Assembly: GCF_027257955.1 (NCBI RefSeq)
Contig: NZ_JANZNQ010000005.1
Span: forward strand, 62,001 to 126,000
Length of the DNA stretch: 64,000 nucleotides
Direction of reading: 5' to 3'
Source of the DNA: Zhongshania aquatica
GTDB taxonomy: Bacteria; Pseudomonadota; Gammaproteobacteria; Pseudomonadales; Spongiibacteraceae
Part shown: piece after piece, positions 1 through 9,510 of the stretch
Layout of the letters: every line of letters starts with the position of its first letter
How positions within the stretch are numbered: the first letter of the stretch is position 1
Position numbers and translations under genes: made by a program
The notes under the pieces: model-generated
Told to the model about the DNA's origin: nothing
Database searches by the model: none
The model's input: the letters and a program-made list of their open reading frames with translations, nothing else

Positions 1-508
1 TCAGTGCCGCCGCATGTAACTCAAGGGCACGACGGGCAATTTCCCGCGGGTAAACTGCCGCCCCATCAATCGTACCGTAAAACAGTGGCTCGTAGCACAG
101 TAATTGGTGCTGATTATCCAAATATAGAACCGCAAATACCTCGCGCACCTCCTGTCGCAGCTGCGCCAGCAGAAATTGCCGGGTCGCCGCCGCGCTGCTA
201 AACACGGGCTGCTGCTGAAGGGCTTCAGATAAATAGCGACGGGACATTTCTACCACGGCCTGCAATTGCACAAATTTAGCGTCTCCCAAGCCATGGGACG
301 CACAAAAACGCTCGCGGCTCGCGGCGATCAAGGCACCAAGCCCGCCATGTTCCTGCAACAACTCCCGAGCCAAATCCACCGCCGACTTACCCGTCACACC
401 AGTACGCAGAAAAATGGCCAATAGCTCCGCATCTGCGAGCGCCGCTGCGCCGCGCTGCAATAATTTCTCTCTAGGCCGCTCATCGGCAGGCCAATCCCTA
501 ATTGCCAT
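1..508 (-). CDS. radC: RadC family protein (3' end beyond window)
   Basis: The reverse strand reads a protein starting [17 protein letters not shown] and continuing for 169 residues to the window edge. The start, the helix-hairpin-helix-like region (around residues 20-75, [12 protein letters not shown] then the HGLGDAKF stretch) and the following [14 protein letters not shown] segment are typical of RadC/YicR (JAMM/MPN-like domain). The metal-binding HxH motif would lie beyond the edge, so metallopeptidase-like residues cannot be checked. The ATG at 508-506 is preceded by a strong AAGGAGGG ribosome site. The gene is divergent from coaBC, the usual arrangement in gammaproteobacteria. The old name 'DNA repair protein' is weakly supported biologically and the molecular role is unsettled. 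Confidence 0.9.
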   Translation of the reverse strand, partial: MAIRDWPADERPREKLLQRGAAALADAELLAIFLRTGVTGKSAVDLARELLQEHGGLGALIAASRERFCASHGLGDAKFVQLQAVVEMSRRYLSEALQQQPVFSSAAATRQFLLAQLRQEVREVFAVLYLDNQHQLLCYEPLFYGTIDGAAVYPREIARRALELHAAAL

Positions 509-638
509 CACACCCTCCTTGGTGAACATGGAAGCTACTCAAAATATATACAATCTTGTACCGCTGCGCGACACGGTAGTCGGCGGCAACGATAAGCTTC
601 ATAATAACGCCACACTGACCACTTGCGACAATGGTGAT

Positions 639-1844
639 ATGAAACAACTCAGCAACCGACAGATTCTACTTGGCGTAACCGGCGGCATTGCGGCGTACAA
701 AAGTGCCGAGCTGATTCGACGCCTAAAAGATCGCGGCGCCGATGTTCGAGTCGTCATGACCGCAGCTGCGATGGAGTTTATTACGCCACTAACGCTGCAA
801 GCCCTGTCGGGTAATCCCGTTCACACCACTTTGCTCGATCCTGAAGCCGAAGCAGGAATGGGGCACATCGAGCTAGCGCGCTGGGCCGATCTTATTCTAG
901 TCGCTCCAGCTAGTGCGGATTTTATGGCGCGCCTTGCCAACGGACGTGGCGATGACCTACTCACCACGCTGTGTTTGGCAACAGCAGCACCAATAGCACT
1001 CGCCCCCGCCATGAACCAAGGCATGTGGCGCGACGCGGCAACGCAGGCCAATATCCATACACTAACAGAGCGCGGTATTTCCCTGTTCGGCCCCGCAGCG
1101 GGGGAACAAGCCTGCGGTGATATTGGCCCAGGAAGAATGTTAGAGGCCGAAGAGCTAGCGGCACTGGCCGCAAACATGTTCAATCACCGCCTATTAGACG
1201 GCATACGCCTGACTATTACCGCAGGCCCAACCCGCGAGGCCATCGACCCGGTACGCTATATCAGCAACCATAGCTCAGGGAAAATGGGTTACGCGCTAGC
1301 GGCCGCCGCGGCCGATGCTGGAGCCATCGTGACATTAATCAGCGGCCCAACTAACTTAGCCTGCCCAGAGCGGGTGACGCGAATCGACGTGATTAGCGCG
1401 CAAAATATGTTTGACGCCACCATCGCCACTCTCGGCTCATGCCAGCTATTCATCGGCTGCGCAGCCGTTGCCGATTATCGCCCCACCAACGCGGCTGATC
1501 AAAAGATCAAAAAAGACAATGAGACAATGCAAATTGAGCTCGTCCGCAACCCAGACATCGTCAAGACTGTCGCCAATCACGAGAAACGCCCCATCACCGT
1601 CGGTTTCGCGGCGGAGACCCAAGACCTCATAAAGTATGCACGCGGTAAACTTGAACGCAAAAATCTCGACTTAATTATTGCCAACGATGTTTCTAATACG
1701 AATATTGGCTTCAACGCTAGCGATAATGCCGTCACGGCAATTTGGAAGGAAGGTGAAACCACAATTCCTCAAATGGGTAAAAATCAGCTATCGACCCAGC
1801 TGATTTCTTTAATAGCGAACCAATTCTTTGCTGTGAAAAACTAG
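639..1844 (+). CDS. coaBC: Bifunctional phosphopantothenoylcysteine decarboxylase / phosphopantothenate-cysteine ligase
   Basis: This cytosolic enzyme carries out two consecutive steps of coenzyme A synthesis. The N-terminal CoaC flavoprotein half shows [11 protein letters not shown], His76 in [10 protein letters not shown], the PAMNQGMW clamp motif and Cys159 in [10 protein letters not shown]. The C-terminal CoaB half starts near [19 protein letters not shown] and carries the KIKK motif with Lys289. These positions match the E. coli enzyme almost residue for residue. I chose the ATG at 639, giving 401 residues, because the reading frame is open further upstream but that stretch lies in the radC promoter region and looks non-coding. 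The ribosome site is weak. In Pseudomonas dut follows this gene; here only 89 bp separate it from algC and dut is absent. Confidence 0.95.
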   Translation: MKQLSNRQILLGVTGGIAAYKSAELIRRLKDRGADVRVVMTAAAMEFITPLTLQALSGNPVHTTLLDPEAEAGMGHIELARWADLILVAPASADFMARLANGRGDDLLTTLCLATAAPIALAPAMNQGMWRDAATQANIHTLTERGISLFGPAAGEQACGDIGPGRMLEAEELAALAANMFNHRLLDGIRLTITAGPTREAIDPVRYISNHSSGKMGYALAAAAADAGAIVTLISGPTNLACPERVTRIDVISAQNMFDATIATLGSCQLFIGCAAVADYRPTNAADQKIKKDNETMQIELVRNPDIVKTVANHEKRPITVGFAAETQDLIKYARGKLERKNLDLIIANDVSNTNIGFNASDNAVTAIWKEGETTIPQMGKNQLSTQLISLIANQFFAVKN

Positions 1845-1933
1845 ACAGACACGCTGAGCGCTTCCATTATGACGTCATTGAGATCCAAAACCTCCAGCTA
1901 CACGCCAACATCAAGGATCAGATAACCATTACA

Positions 1934-4390
1934 ATGAGAAAAAAAGCGCCTGCCACACCAAGTACCAAGCAGACACACGCCCCGCGATTTTCTGCGAATC
2001 AGCGCGACATTGTGGTATCAGCGCTACTCTGTATCAGCTTGGTATTCGGCGCATTTTATTGGATACAGGGTGTTGAAGAGCCACACGCGCTAAATCAACG
2101 CATATCTACAATAACATCAAATATCGCAGACCATCAGCGTGGCATCGTGCGCGACGTCATTGACCAACTTGGCGAGCGAGTCACAGAGCAAACCAAAAAC
2201 CCTGAATTAATTAGCGCACTCAATCAAAGTAATATCAGCAACGACAGCCTTTATTCGCAAAACCTAAAGCGCGCCTTTCCAGAAGCACTGGACACCAAAA
2301 TTATATACATTGGCAACCAAGGTATTGCCGATGAGCGCAGCGAGACACTGCGCCTACGCAATAATATTGAAATTGATATGCTGCGCAAAAGTATCGAAAA
2401 AAATACGCTGATTATTGAAGCCTACAAAGACGACAAGCAGTGGCTGATTTCTTTTGTGCAAACCGCCGGTAAGCACGGCGCCATCTACGTTACCTTTAGC
2501 GCAAAATACTTTGAAAAAATGCTCAGTAGCTTAGCCGGAAACGCGGTCAGCAATGAGCTCATTCAAACCTACAAAACACGTCGCGACAGTGTTATCAAGC
2601 CCGCAGCGATCAATTATCCCGAAGCAATGCAAAGCCGCCCACTGTCAGTGCCGGGCTGGACACTTCAGGTCTACCCTCAAGAGACTACCGTTCAAAGTCT
2701 AAGCTCTGACAGCACCTTACTTTGGTTGATTTGCGTACTATGTGTAGCACTAATCGCCGGCAGCCACGCTATCTTTTTCATCCGCAGCTACCAAATTCCA
2801 GCCGCGCCCAAACGTGGCGACAAAAAGACTGGCACTGAAGAGGGCAAAGCCGAAACAAGGGCTGAGCCAAGCTTGGAGCAAGCACTAGCCAAAAAACTCT
2901 CGGCTAATCGACAAGGCAAACTCACGAAACGGGATAATTTTCCCGCGTTAGATAGTGCTCCGCCACTTCCGGAGTTAGCCAGTGACAAACCCTCCAGAAC
3001 CAGACACGACCCTACAACGCGTATCGCTGAGAGTTGCTTTCGCGCCTACGATATTCGCGGCATCGCTGACACTGATTTAAACGACAACACTTGCTTCGCA
3101 ATAGGTCGAGCCATCGGCAGTGAAGCACTTCATCGCGGCCAAACCAAACTACTATTGGGACGAGACGGTCGCTTGAGCAGCCCTCGAATTCACAGTGCAC
3201 TGATTAAGGGTTTACTTAGTACCGGAATCGACATCACCGATCTCGGCCTCATTGCGACGCCCATGCTGCACTATGCCTGCCAAGACCTAAACATTGGCAA
3301 CGCCATAATGATTACCGGTAGCCACAATCGTGGCGACTACAACGGCATGAAGATCAGCTTAGATTTTCAATCACTCAGCGCACAGGACATACAAACATTA
3401 AGGCAGCGCATTGAGGCCCAAGACTTTGAAACCGGTCAAGGCACATTGACCAGCGACAGCATAGAACAGCGCTACATCGACCGCGTTACTGGCGATGTGG
3501 TTATCGCCCAAACACTGAAAATAGTTATTGATGCTGGCAACGGTGCCACTTCTAACATTGCACCAACACTTTTTGAAGAACTGGGCTGCGATGTCATACC
3601 TTTGTTTTGTGATACCGATGGCAACTTTCCCAATCACGATCCGGACCCAACGGTCGCTGAAAACCTAAGCGCCTTAAAAGCCGCTGTGGCGGAACACGGC
3701 GCAGATTTAGGGATCGCCTTCGATGGAGACGGCGACCGTGTTGCCATAGTCACTGCAACGGGCCAATGCCCTAATGCCGACCAACTGCTCATGGTGCTCG
3801 CCAACGACATGGTGACACGCAATCCAGGCGCAGAAATTCTTTTTGACGTGAAATGCTCACGTCTGCTTTCCGAGCTAATCGTCGATGCAGGCGGGCGCCC
3901 CACTATGTGGAAATGCGGCCATTCCTACATGAAACAAAAAATGGCAGATACCGGCGCCCTCCTTGGCGGCGAATTCTCCGGCCATATTTTCTTCAAAGAA
4001 CGCTGGTACGGGTTTGACGACGGCATGTATACCGCCGCACGATTATTAGAAGTACTAACACTGTCCGGCGCAACCATGGACGATGCGCTGAATAGCCAGC
4101 GTGTACTGGTGAGCAGTCCTGAGATTTTAATTCCGGTTGCCGATGATCGTAAATTCGCTATTGTTGAAACTTTTACCGAGAATCAAAAATTCACCGATGC
4201 TACGCTAATCAACATTGATGGCCTGAGGGTAGAGTTTAGACAAGGCTGGGGGTTAATACGCGCCTCGAATACCGGCCCAGCTATTACCCTAAGATTTGAA
4301 GCCGAAAGTGAGGCCTCTCTGACACGCATACAAAATGACTTCAAGGATTTGCTGCTAAGGATTGATCCGACGCTTGCAGATAGTCTTTAA
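1934..4390 (+). CDS. algC: Phosphomannomutase/phosphoglucomutase with membrane-anchored N-terminal extension
   Basis: The last ~460 residues are an alpha-D-phosphohexomutase that interconverts mannose- or glucose-6-phosphate and the 1-phosphates, supplying precursors for polysaccharides and LPS. Visible motifs are the phosphoserine loop TGSHNRGDYNG (Ser463), the metal loop DGDGDR (Asp597, 599, 601), the sugar-specificity loop GEFSGH (Glu680, Ser682, His684) and the phosphate-binding RASNTGP (Arg776). The first ~285 residues are extra: a membrane segment near 26-46, about 210 residues predicted periplasmic ending in a Cache/PAS-like WTLQVYP stretch, and a second membrane segment near 262-285, then a charged linker to ~360. 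Long AlgC forms exist in pseudomonads. The ATG at 1934 has only a distant AAGGA; the frame stays open upstream without another ATG. Confidence 0.9.
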   Translation: MRKKAPATPSTKQTHAPRFSANQRDIVVSALLCISLVFGAFYWIQGVEEPHALNQRISTITSNIADHQRGIVRDVIDQLGERVTEQTKNPELISALNQSNISNDSLYSQNLKRAFPEALDTKIIYIGNQGIADERSETLRLRNNIEIDMLRKSIEKNTLIIEAYKDDKQWLISFVQTAGKHGAIYVTFSAKYFEKMLSSLAGNAVSNELIQTYKTRRDSVIKPAAINYPEAMQSRPLSVPGWTLQVYPQETTVQSLSSDSTLLWLICVLCVALIAGSHAIFFIRSYQIPAAPKRGDKKTGTEEGKAETRAEPSLEQALAKKLSANRQGKLTKRDNFPALDSAPPLPELASDKPSRTRHDPTTRIAESCFRAYDIRGIADTDLNDNTCFAIGRAIGSEALHRGQTKLLLGRDGRLSSPRIHSALIKGLLSTGIDITDLGLIATPMLHYACQDLNIGNAIMITGSHNRGDYNGMKISLDFQSLSAQDIQTLRQRIEAQDFETGQGTLTSDSIEQRYIDRVTGDVVIAQTLKIVIDAGNGATSNIAPTLFEELGCDVIPLFCDTDGNFPNHDPDPTVAENLSALKAAVAEHGADLGIAFDGDGDRVAIVTATGQCPNADQLLMVLANDMVTRNPGAEILFDVKCSRLLSELIVDAGGRPTMWKCGHSYMKQKMADTGALLGGEFSGHIFFKERWYGFDDGMYTAARLLEVLTLSGATMDDALNSQRVLVSSPEILIPVADDRKFAIVETFTENQKFTDATLINIDGLRVEFRQGWGLIRASNTGPAITLRFEAESEASLTRIQNDFKDLLLRIDPTLADSL

Positions 4391-4419
4391 TAGACGTCCT
4401 TTTTCAGCCACCGACTTAA

Positions 4420-5349
<930 letters not shown>

Positions 5350-5366
5350 GGTTTTACCCAGCCCGC

Positions 5367-5398
5367 CGCTCACTATTTTGTTTACCCTGTAGTGAGCG
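5367..5398. terminator. Inverted repeat between argB and slmA
   Basis: CGCTCACTA at 5367-5375 and its exact complement TAGTGAGCG at 5390-5398 enclose a 14-base loop. It could act as an argB transcript-end hairpin, although no T-run follows. Each arm carries a CTCAC/GTGAG half-site similar to that of the SlmA operator (GTGAGTACTCAC), so autoregulation of slmA is an alternative. The arms face the opposite way from the canonical site, so this remains speculative. Confidence 0.4.
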
Positions 5399-5437
5399 AG
5401 CTAAGGCCTGAAAACACGATAAGGTCAGTCATACTCT

Positions 5438-6022
5438 ATGAACAAACGTCCGTCACGACGCGATGAAATTCTGCAAGCCCTCGCCACCATGCTGGAAACC
5501 CAGCCCGGTGCGCGAATTACCACCGCTAAATTAGCTGCCGAGGTAGGCGTATCGGAAGCAGCGCTATATCGACACTTTCCCAGTAAAGCGAAAATGTTTG
5601 AAGGTCTCATCGAGTTTGTCGAAGAAACCATATTTAGCCGCGTCACGCTCATCATGAAAGAGGAAAACCAAAGCATTGCCCAACTCGGTAATATACTTCA
5701 GCTATTACTCGGTTTCACCGAGCGCAACCCCGGCATTACGCGAATTTTTAACGGTGACGCCTTGGCGGGAGAGCACGAGCGCCTGCGTAACCGCGTGGTG
5801 CAGTTTTACGACCGTTTGGAAACCCAATTAAAAACAATATTACGTGAGGCGGAGTTGCGGGAAGGCTTACGTACGGTAATCACCGTAAGTAGCACCGCCA
5901 ATCTATTGCTATCAGCGGCAGAGGGTCGAATCGGTCAGTTTGTGCGCAGTGATTTTAAGCGCCGCCCCACCGAACACTGGGACGAGCAGTGGCAGCAACT
6001 CAGTGCGTCCCTATTTCGTTAG
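5438..6022 (+). CDS. slmA: Nucleoid occlusion factor SlmA (TetR family)
   Basis: SlmA is a DNA-binding TetR-fold dimer that blocks FtsZ ring assembly over the nucleoid. The 194-residue protein starts [15 protein letters not shown] and has the helix-turn-helix [33 protein letters not shown] at about residues 28-60. The C-terminal signature [26 protein letters not shown] is highly characteristic of SlmA rather than of other TetR regulators. The length is close to the E. coli protein (198). It lies between argB and pyrE, a common location (ttk/slmA next to pyrE and dfp) in gammaproteobacteria. It ends 12 bp before the convergent gene at 6035. Confidence 0.93.
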   Translation: MNKRPSRRDEILQALATMLETQPGARITTAKLAAEVGVSEAALYRHFPSKAKMFEGLIEFVEETIFSRVTLIMKEENQSIAQLGNILQLLLGFTERNPGITRIFNGDALAGEHERLRNRVVQFYDRLETQLKTILREAELREGLRTVITVSSTANLLLSAAEGRIGQFVRSDFKRRPTEHWDEQWQQLSASLFR

Positions 6023-6034
6023 TTGATCACGCCC

Positions 6035-6685
6035 TTAATCGCGAGTGTAGTACTGAAGACGTTTTTCAGCCTGGTCTTGTAAATGCTCAAAACGCGCCTT
6101 ATCACGCTCATAATTTTCAGCAATCTCAGTAAGATCTTGCTTACGGCTAGAAATATGCTGCTCAGTGGTGGTCACTTCGCGGCGCAAAGATGCCAAGGTT
6201 TCGGTGAGTGCGGACGGCACTTTCTGGCCTCGACGCTCGAGCTCTGCCGCCTCGCTTTGATTACTTAAAATTTGCTGTTTAATAACAGACAAATTACTTT
6301 TCAGAATTGAAATGCGAACCTTGATATCGTTAATTGCCCGTACTTTGGCAACCTCAATATCTTGAACGCTGCTGTAACGCAACAAAAGCGACTGATCCCA
6401 TTTGCGAGTTTTCGCATCGGCTTCGGCTCTTGCGGCTGCAACTTCAAGCTCTAAAGAACGCGCTTTGCGCTCTTCGTCGCTCAATTTAGGCGCAACTGTT
6501 TTAACTACTGAGCCATCAACACGGATTACATCGTAACCCCTTGGCACCGCCTCTGGCGGCACACTGCTGTCGATAACGACGGTGCCATTGGTGCTTGGAT
6601 AGCGATAATAGAGCGTTTCCGCCGACAACTCAGACGCCACTGTTAGTACCAGCACTCCCAACAATATCAAGCGACTCACTGCCAC
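6035..6685 (-). CDS. Exported coiled-coil protein with DUF4124-like N-terminus
   Basis: This 216-residue protein has an N-terminal signal sequence (hydrophobic LILLGVLVLTVASELSA, probable cleavage after about residue 22). A short beta-rich segment YYRYPSTNGTVVIDSSVPPEAVPRGYDVI follows and resembles DUF4124 domains of periplasmic proteins. Residues ~68-205 are charged and heptad-rich, consistent with a long coiled coil. The start at 6685 is GTG with no clear ribosome site, so a nearby downstream start is possible. It lies just downstream of pyrE on the same strand (54 bp gap) and may be co-transcribed. I do not recognise a specific function; a periplasmic structural or scaffold role would be a guess. 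Confidence 0.75.
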   Translation of the reverse strand: MAVSRLILLGVLVLTVASELSAETLYYRYPSTNGTVVIDSSVPPEAVPRGYDVIRVDGSVVKTVAPKLSDEERKARSLELEVAAARAEADAKTRKWDQSLLLRYSSVQDIEVAKVRAINDIKVRISILKSNLSVIKQQILSNQSEAAELERRGQKVPSALTETLASLRREVTTTEQHISSRKQDLTEIAENYERDKARFEHLQDQAEKRLQYYTRD

Positions 6686-6739
6686 AATATTAAGCTACTC
6701 CCAAAAACACAAAACGATATAAATATGCTCTATACCGAG

Positions 6740-7393
6740 TTATATCTCAACACCATAACGATCTCGATACGCATTAATACGCGCGACTAAAGACGCATCG
6801 CTTGCAGCGGTAGACAGATAATCGACGATATCATTCAAACCAACGATACTAATAACCGATAGAGACGCATCCTGCTCCAGCTCTTGAATAGCAGAGCGAT
6901 CACCCTTTCCCCGCTCCTGGCGATCCAATCCGATAGCAACACCCGCAACGCTAGCACCGGCGACTTCAATCATCCCAATCGCCTCTCGAATCGCCGTACC
7001 GGCAGTAATCACATCATCAATAATCAACACGCGGCCCTGCAAAGACGCGCCAACAAGGCTGCCGCCTTCACCATGGTCCTTCTTTTCCTTGCGGTTATAC
7101 GCATAGGGAACGTCGCGCTGATGATGATCTGCGAGTGCACAAGCGGTCGCCGCCGCCAGCGGAATACCTTTATAAGCAGGTCCAAATAAAATATCGAACT
7201 CTATGCCAGAGGCAACAATAGCGTCGGCATAACAACGTCCAAGAGCAGCCAACGCGGCACCACTACTAAAGCGCCCCGCATTAAAAAAATAGGGACTAAT
7301 ACGGCCAGATTTGAGTGTGTACTCGCCAAAACAAAGCGCCTCACTCGCAATAGCCTGCTGTATAAATTGCTGCTGATATTTCTGAATACTCAT
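6740..7393 (-). CDS. pyrE: Orotate phosphoribosyltransferase
   Basis: PyrE joins orotate to PRPP to make orotidine 5'-phosphate in de novo pyrimidine synthesis. The 217-residue protein closely follows the E. coli sequence throughout: [19 protein letters not shown] near the N-terminus, [11 protein letters not shown], the flexible-loop [11 protein letters not shown], and the PRPP-binding loop [13 protein letters not shown] near residue 120. I chose the ATG at 7393 because GAGG stands just upstream of it; a TTG four codons earlier is less likely. It faces crc across a 333 bp divergent intergenic region, the arrangement known from Pseudomonas. Confidence 0.96.
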   Translation of the reverse strand: MSIQKYQQQFIQQAIASEALCFGEYTLKSGRISPYFFNAGRFSSGAALAALGRCYADAIVASGIEFDILFGPAYKGIPLAAATACALADHHQRDVPYAYNRKEKKDHGEGGSLVGASLQGRVLIIDDVITAGTAIREAIGMIEVAGASVAGVAIGLDRQERGKGDRSAIQELEQDASLSVISIVGLNDIVDYLSTAASDASLVARINAYRDRYGVEI

Positions 7394-7726
7394 CTGCACC
7401 CTCAAAAAAACTCGGTCAATATTTCGACGTCCATTTTACGCGTCGGTTTTAGAAAGCTACTACTAAAAATCACAGAATAGACGGCTATTGCACACAAATG
7501 CCCTGATCTACGTCCGTCAGCAGTGGGAAATGAGGTGTTTTTTGGCAGATATTCGCCGCCACGATTGTTGTCGTTAGGGTTTCATTGTAGTCTAACCCTT
7601 GCTTATATCTAAAGTTCGAAGCAACCTAACTTAAAAGTAGATAAACAATTAATCTGGCTCACCCTACCCCTGAGCTTGCATATCCTTAGGCCAAACTTTG
7701 GCCGTGATCGACACGATAGGAAACAC
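7394..7726. other. Divergent pyrE-crc intergenic region with a 15-bp palindrome
   Basis: No gene is apparent in these 333 bases. The clearest structure is the perfect palindrome GGCCAAACTTTGGCC at 7689-7703 (7-bp arms around one base), 23 bases before the crc start codon. It lies where an operator or a 5' leader hairpin would be. I see no convincing -35/-10 pair for either gene. Confidence 0.4.
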
Positions 7727-8509
7727 ATGAGAATCATCAGCTTTTGCGCTGACAGCATTGTAGATGCGGCCAAAAATGGCTTCTTTGACTGGGTCGTGAA
7801 TCAAGACGCAGACATAATTTGCATTCAAAATCTTGGTATTGCCGAATACAAACTCCGTGACGATGTTTATTTTCCTCGCGACTACAACCCCTACTTCTTC
7901 GATGCCGCCGACGGCAAGCACAACGGCGTCGCAATCTACTGCCGCCAATTGCCCAAAGCAATCATGACCGGTTTGGGGTTTCTAGACTTTGATATGGACG
8001 GCCTCTATATTCAGGCCGACTTTGACAATATCAGTATCGGCAGCCTACTTGCACCAAGCGCCGAGGAAGGTGATAGCGCCGGTCTAATCCGCAAAAATCA
8101 ATTTTTTGAACAATATTTGAATCACTTGACCAAGGTCCGCAACAAACGCCGTGACTTTATCATTTGTGGAAACTGGAATATTGCTCACCGCGCCATCGAC
8201 ATCCAAGACGTGCGCGGCAATCACGGTAAGCCCGGCAGCCTGGCAGAAGAGCAACAGTGGCTAGACCGCCTATTCCGCGAACAACATTATGCAGATGCAT
8301 TTCGCCTAGTGAATAACGACGCGGATGAATTTAGCTGGTGGCCTGACGGCGAGCCCGGCAGCAACGGCTGGCGAGTAGACATGCAAGTAACCTCAGAGCA
8401 CATTACGCCGCGGGTTGAGTACGGCGCCATCTATAAAGTGCAGCAATTTGGCAAACACGCACCGCTCATTATGGATTATGACTTTGAATTACCAGAGAGC
8501 CCATTTTAG
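7727..8509 (+). CDS. crc: Catabolite repression control protein Crc (degenerate exonuclease III fold)
   Basis: In pseudomonads Crc assists Hfq in repressing translation of catabolic mRNAs; it has the exonuclease III fold without nuclease activity. The 260-residue protein starts MRIISFCADS and matches Crc in length and in segments such as the FSWWPD stretch and KHAPLIMDYD. The catalytic residues of ExoIII are lost: the LQE glutamate is IQN (Asn35), GDxN is GNWN, and the terminal SDH is GKH. This favours Crc over XthA. The ATG at 7727 follows a suitably placed AGGA; an upstream in-frame ATG at 7676 lacks one. The position between pyrE and rph is that of Pseudomonas crc. Whether it keeps the Hfq role here is inference. 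Confidence 0.88.
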   Translation: MRIISFCADSIVDAAKNGFFDWVVNQDADIICIQNLGIAEYKLRDDVYFPRDYNPYFFDAADGKHNGVAIYCRQLPKAIMTGLGFLDFDMDGLYIQADFDNISIGSLLAPSAEEGDSAGLIRKNQFFEQYLNHLTKVRNKRRDFIICGNWNIAHRAIDIQDVRGNHGKPGSLAEEQQWLDRLFREQHYADAFRLVNNDADEFSWWPDGEPGSNGWRVDMQVTSEHITPRVEYGAIYKVQQFGKHAPLIMDYDFELPESPF

Positions 8510-8527
8510 GGGCCTCTGGTTTTTTTA
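8491..8527 (+). terminator. Rho-independent terminator of crc overlapping its last codons
   Basis: CCAGAG-A-GCCC and GGGGC-CTCTGG pair with a single bulge across an ATTTTA loop, and seven T residues follow (8520-8526). The stop codon of crc (8507-8509) lies in the loop/right arm, so the terminator is built into the coding end. The reverse strand lacks a T-run, so termination should be one-directional and not serve rph. Confidence 0.75.
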
Positions 8528-8532
8528 AGACC

Positions 8533-9255
8533 TCAGCCCAAGGCAGCTCGCTGAGCGCTAACAAGTTCAGTAATACCTTTTTCAGCTAAATCCATCATAG
8601 CGTTCATTTCAGCTCGGCTAAACGTAGCACCTTCCGCCGTGCCCTGAACCTCAATGACCCCCCCCTTATCGTCCATCACCACATTCATGTCGGTTTCGGC
8701 TGTGGAATCTTCCGCGTAGTCTAAATCCAAGACCGGCACGCCCTGATAAACACCCACTGAAATAGCGGCAACCTGTTGCTGGAGTGGATTACCACTGATC
8801 AAACCCTGCTTTTGCAAACTCGCAATGGCATCCGCCAACGCAACATAAGCCCCAGTAATCGATGCTGTACGCGTACCACCGTCGGCTTGAATGACATCAC
8901 AATCCAAATAAACTGTATTTTCACCCAACATATTCAAATCAATCGACGCCCGCAGCGAACGACCTATAAGACGCTGGATTTCCTGAGTACGACCACTCTG
9001 CTTACCACGGGCCGCCTCCCGATCCATTCGGCTACCTGTGGAGCGGGGCAACATGCCATATTCCGCTGTCACCCAACCTTGGCCCTTACCACGCAAAAAA
9101 CCGGGCACACTGTTCTGCACAGACGCCGTGCAAATCACCTTGGTATTCCCCATCTCGATTAATACGGAACCCTCAGCATGGCAGGTAAAATTGCGACTAA
9201 TCCGCACAGCCCGCTTTTCATCATAGGCGCGCTCACTCGGCCTTACTACAGTCAT
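8533..9255 (-). CDS. rph: Ribonuclease PH
   Basis: RNase PH is a phosphate-dependent 3'-5' exoribonuclease that trims tRNA 3' ends. The protein begins [19 protein letters not shown] and carries [36 protein letters not shown]-type blocks, the [22 protein letters not shown] core, and [18 protein letters not shown] near the C-terminus. The length is 240 residues (E. coli 238). I chose the ATG at 9255 because AAGGAGAAG stands just upstream; the reading frame extends 59 codons further but that part is not rph-like. It is divergent from yicC, an arrangement common in proteobacteria, and convergent with crc. Confidence 0.96.
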   Translation of the reverse strand: MTVVRPSERAYDEKRAVRISRNFTCHAEGSVLIEMGNTKVICTASVQNSVPGFLRGKGQGWVTAEYGMLPRSTGSRMDREAARGKQSGRTQEIQRLIGRSLRASIDLNMLGENTVYLDCDVIQADGGTRTASITGAYVALADAIASLQKQGLISGNPLQQQVAAISVGVYQGVPVLDLDYAEDSTAETDMNVVMDDKGGVIEVQGTAEGATFSRAEMNAMMDLAEKGITELVSAQRAALG

Positions 9256-9510
9256 ATTCTTCTCCTTTTTGAAGCCGACAGTATAACCGTTCACCGCCGA
9301 CAGCAGGTTAAAACCCAACAGAAAGAGCGACAAAATCGAAAAACCAAACTCCAGCCCAACGTTATAATTGCCCCGCCAAAACCAGTGCGCGCACCTAAAC
9401 CCACAGGCTTTCTTCAAGGAACTTTTCGCCATCTACTACCATTTAGGCTTACACTATTCCGCCTAAACCTTTAACCAGTCCAAGCATTTGAAATCGACAG
9501 GGGAATTCTT

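Noticed and set aside
22-1173. Frames opposite coaBC and within the radC region on the plus strand
   Set aside because: They overlap radC and coaBC, whose catalytic motifs are intact; the coaBC frame upstream of 639 is also not accepted as coding.
1869-1925. Short frame in the coaBC-algC gap
   Set aside because: Eighteen codons, no ribosome site, composition rich in Ser/Thr/Arg; nothing supports translation.
7676-7726. Upstream ATG at 7676 as the start of crc
   Set aside because: The added 17 residues match no Crc protein, contain the palindrome and the ribosome site of the downstream ATG, and lack a ribosome site of their own.
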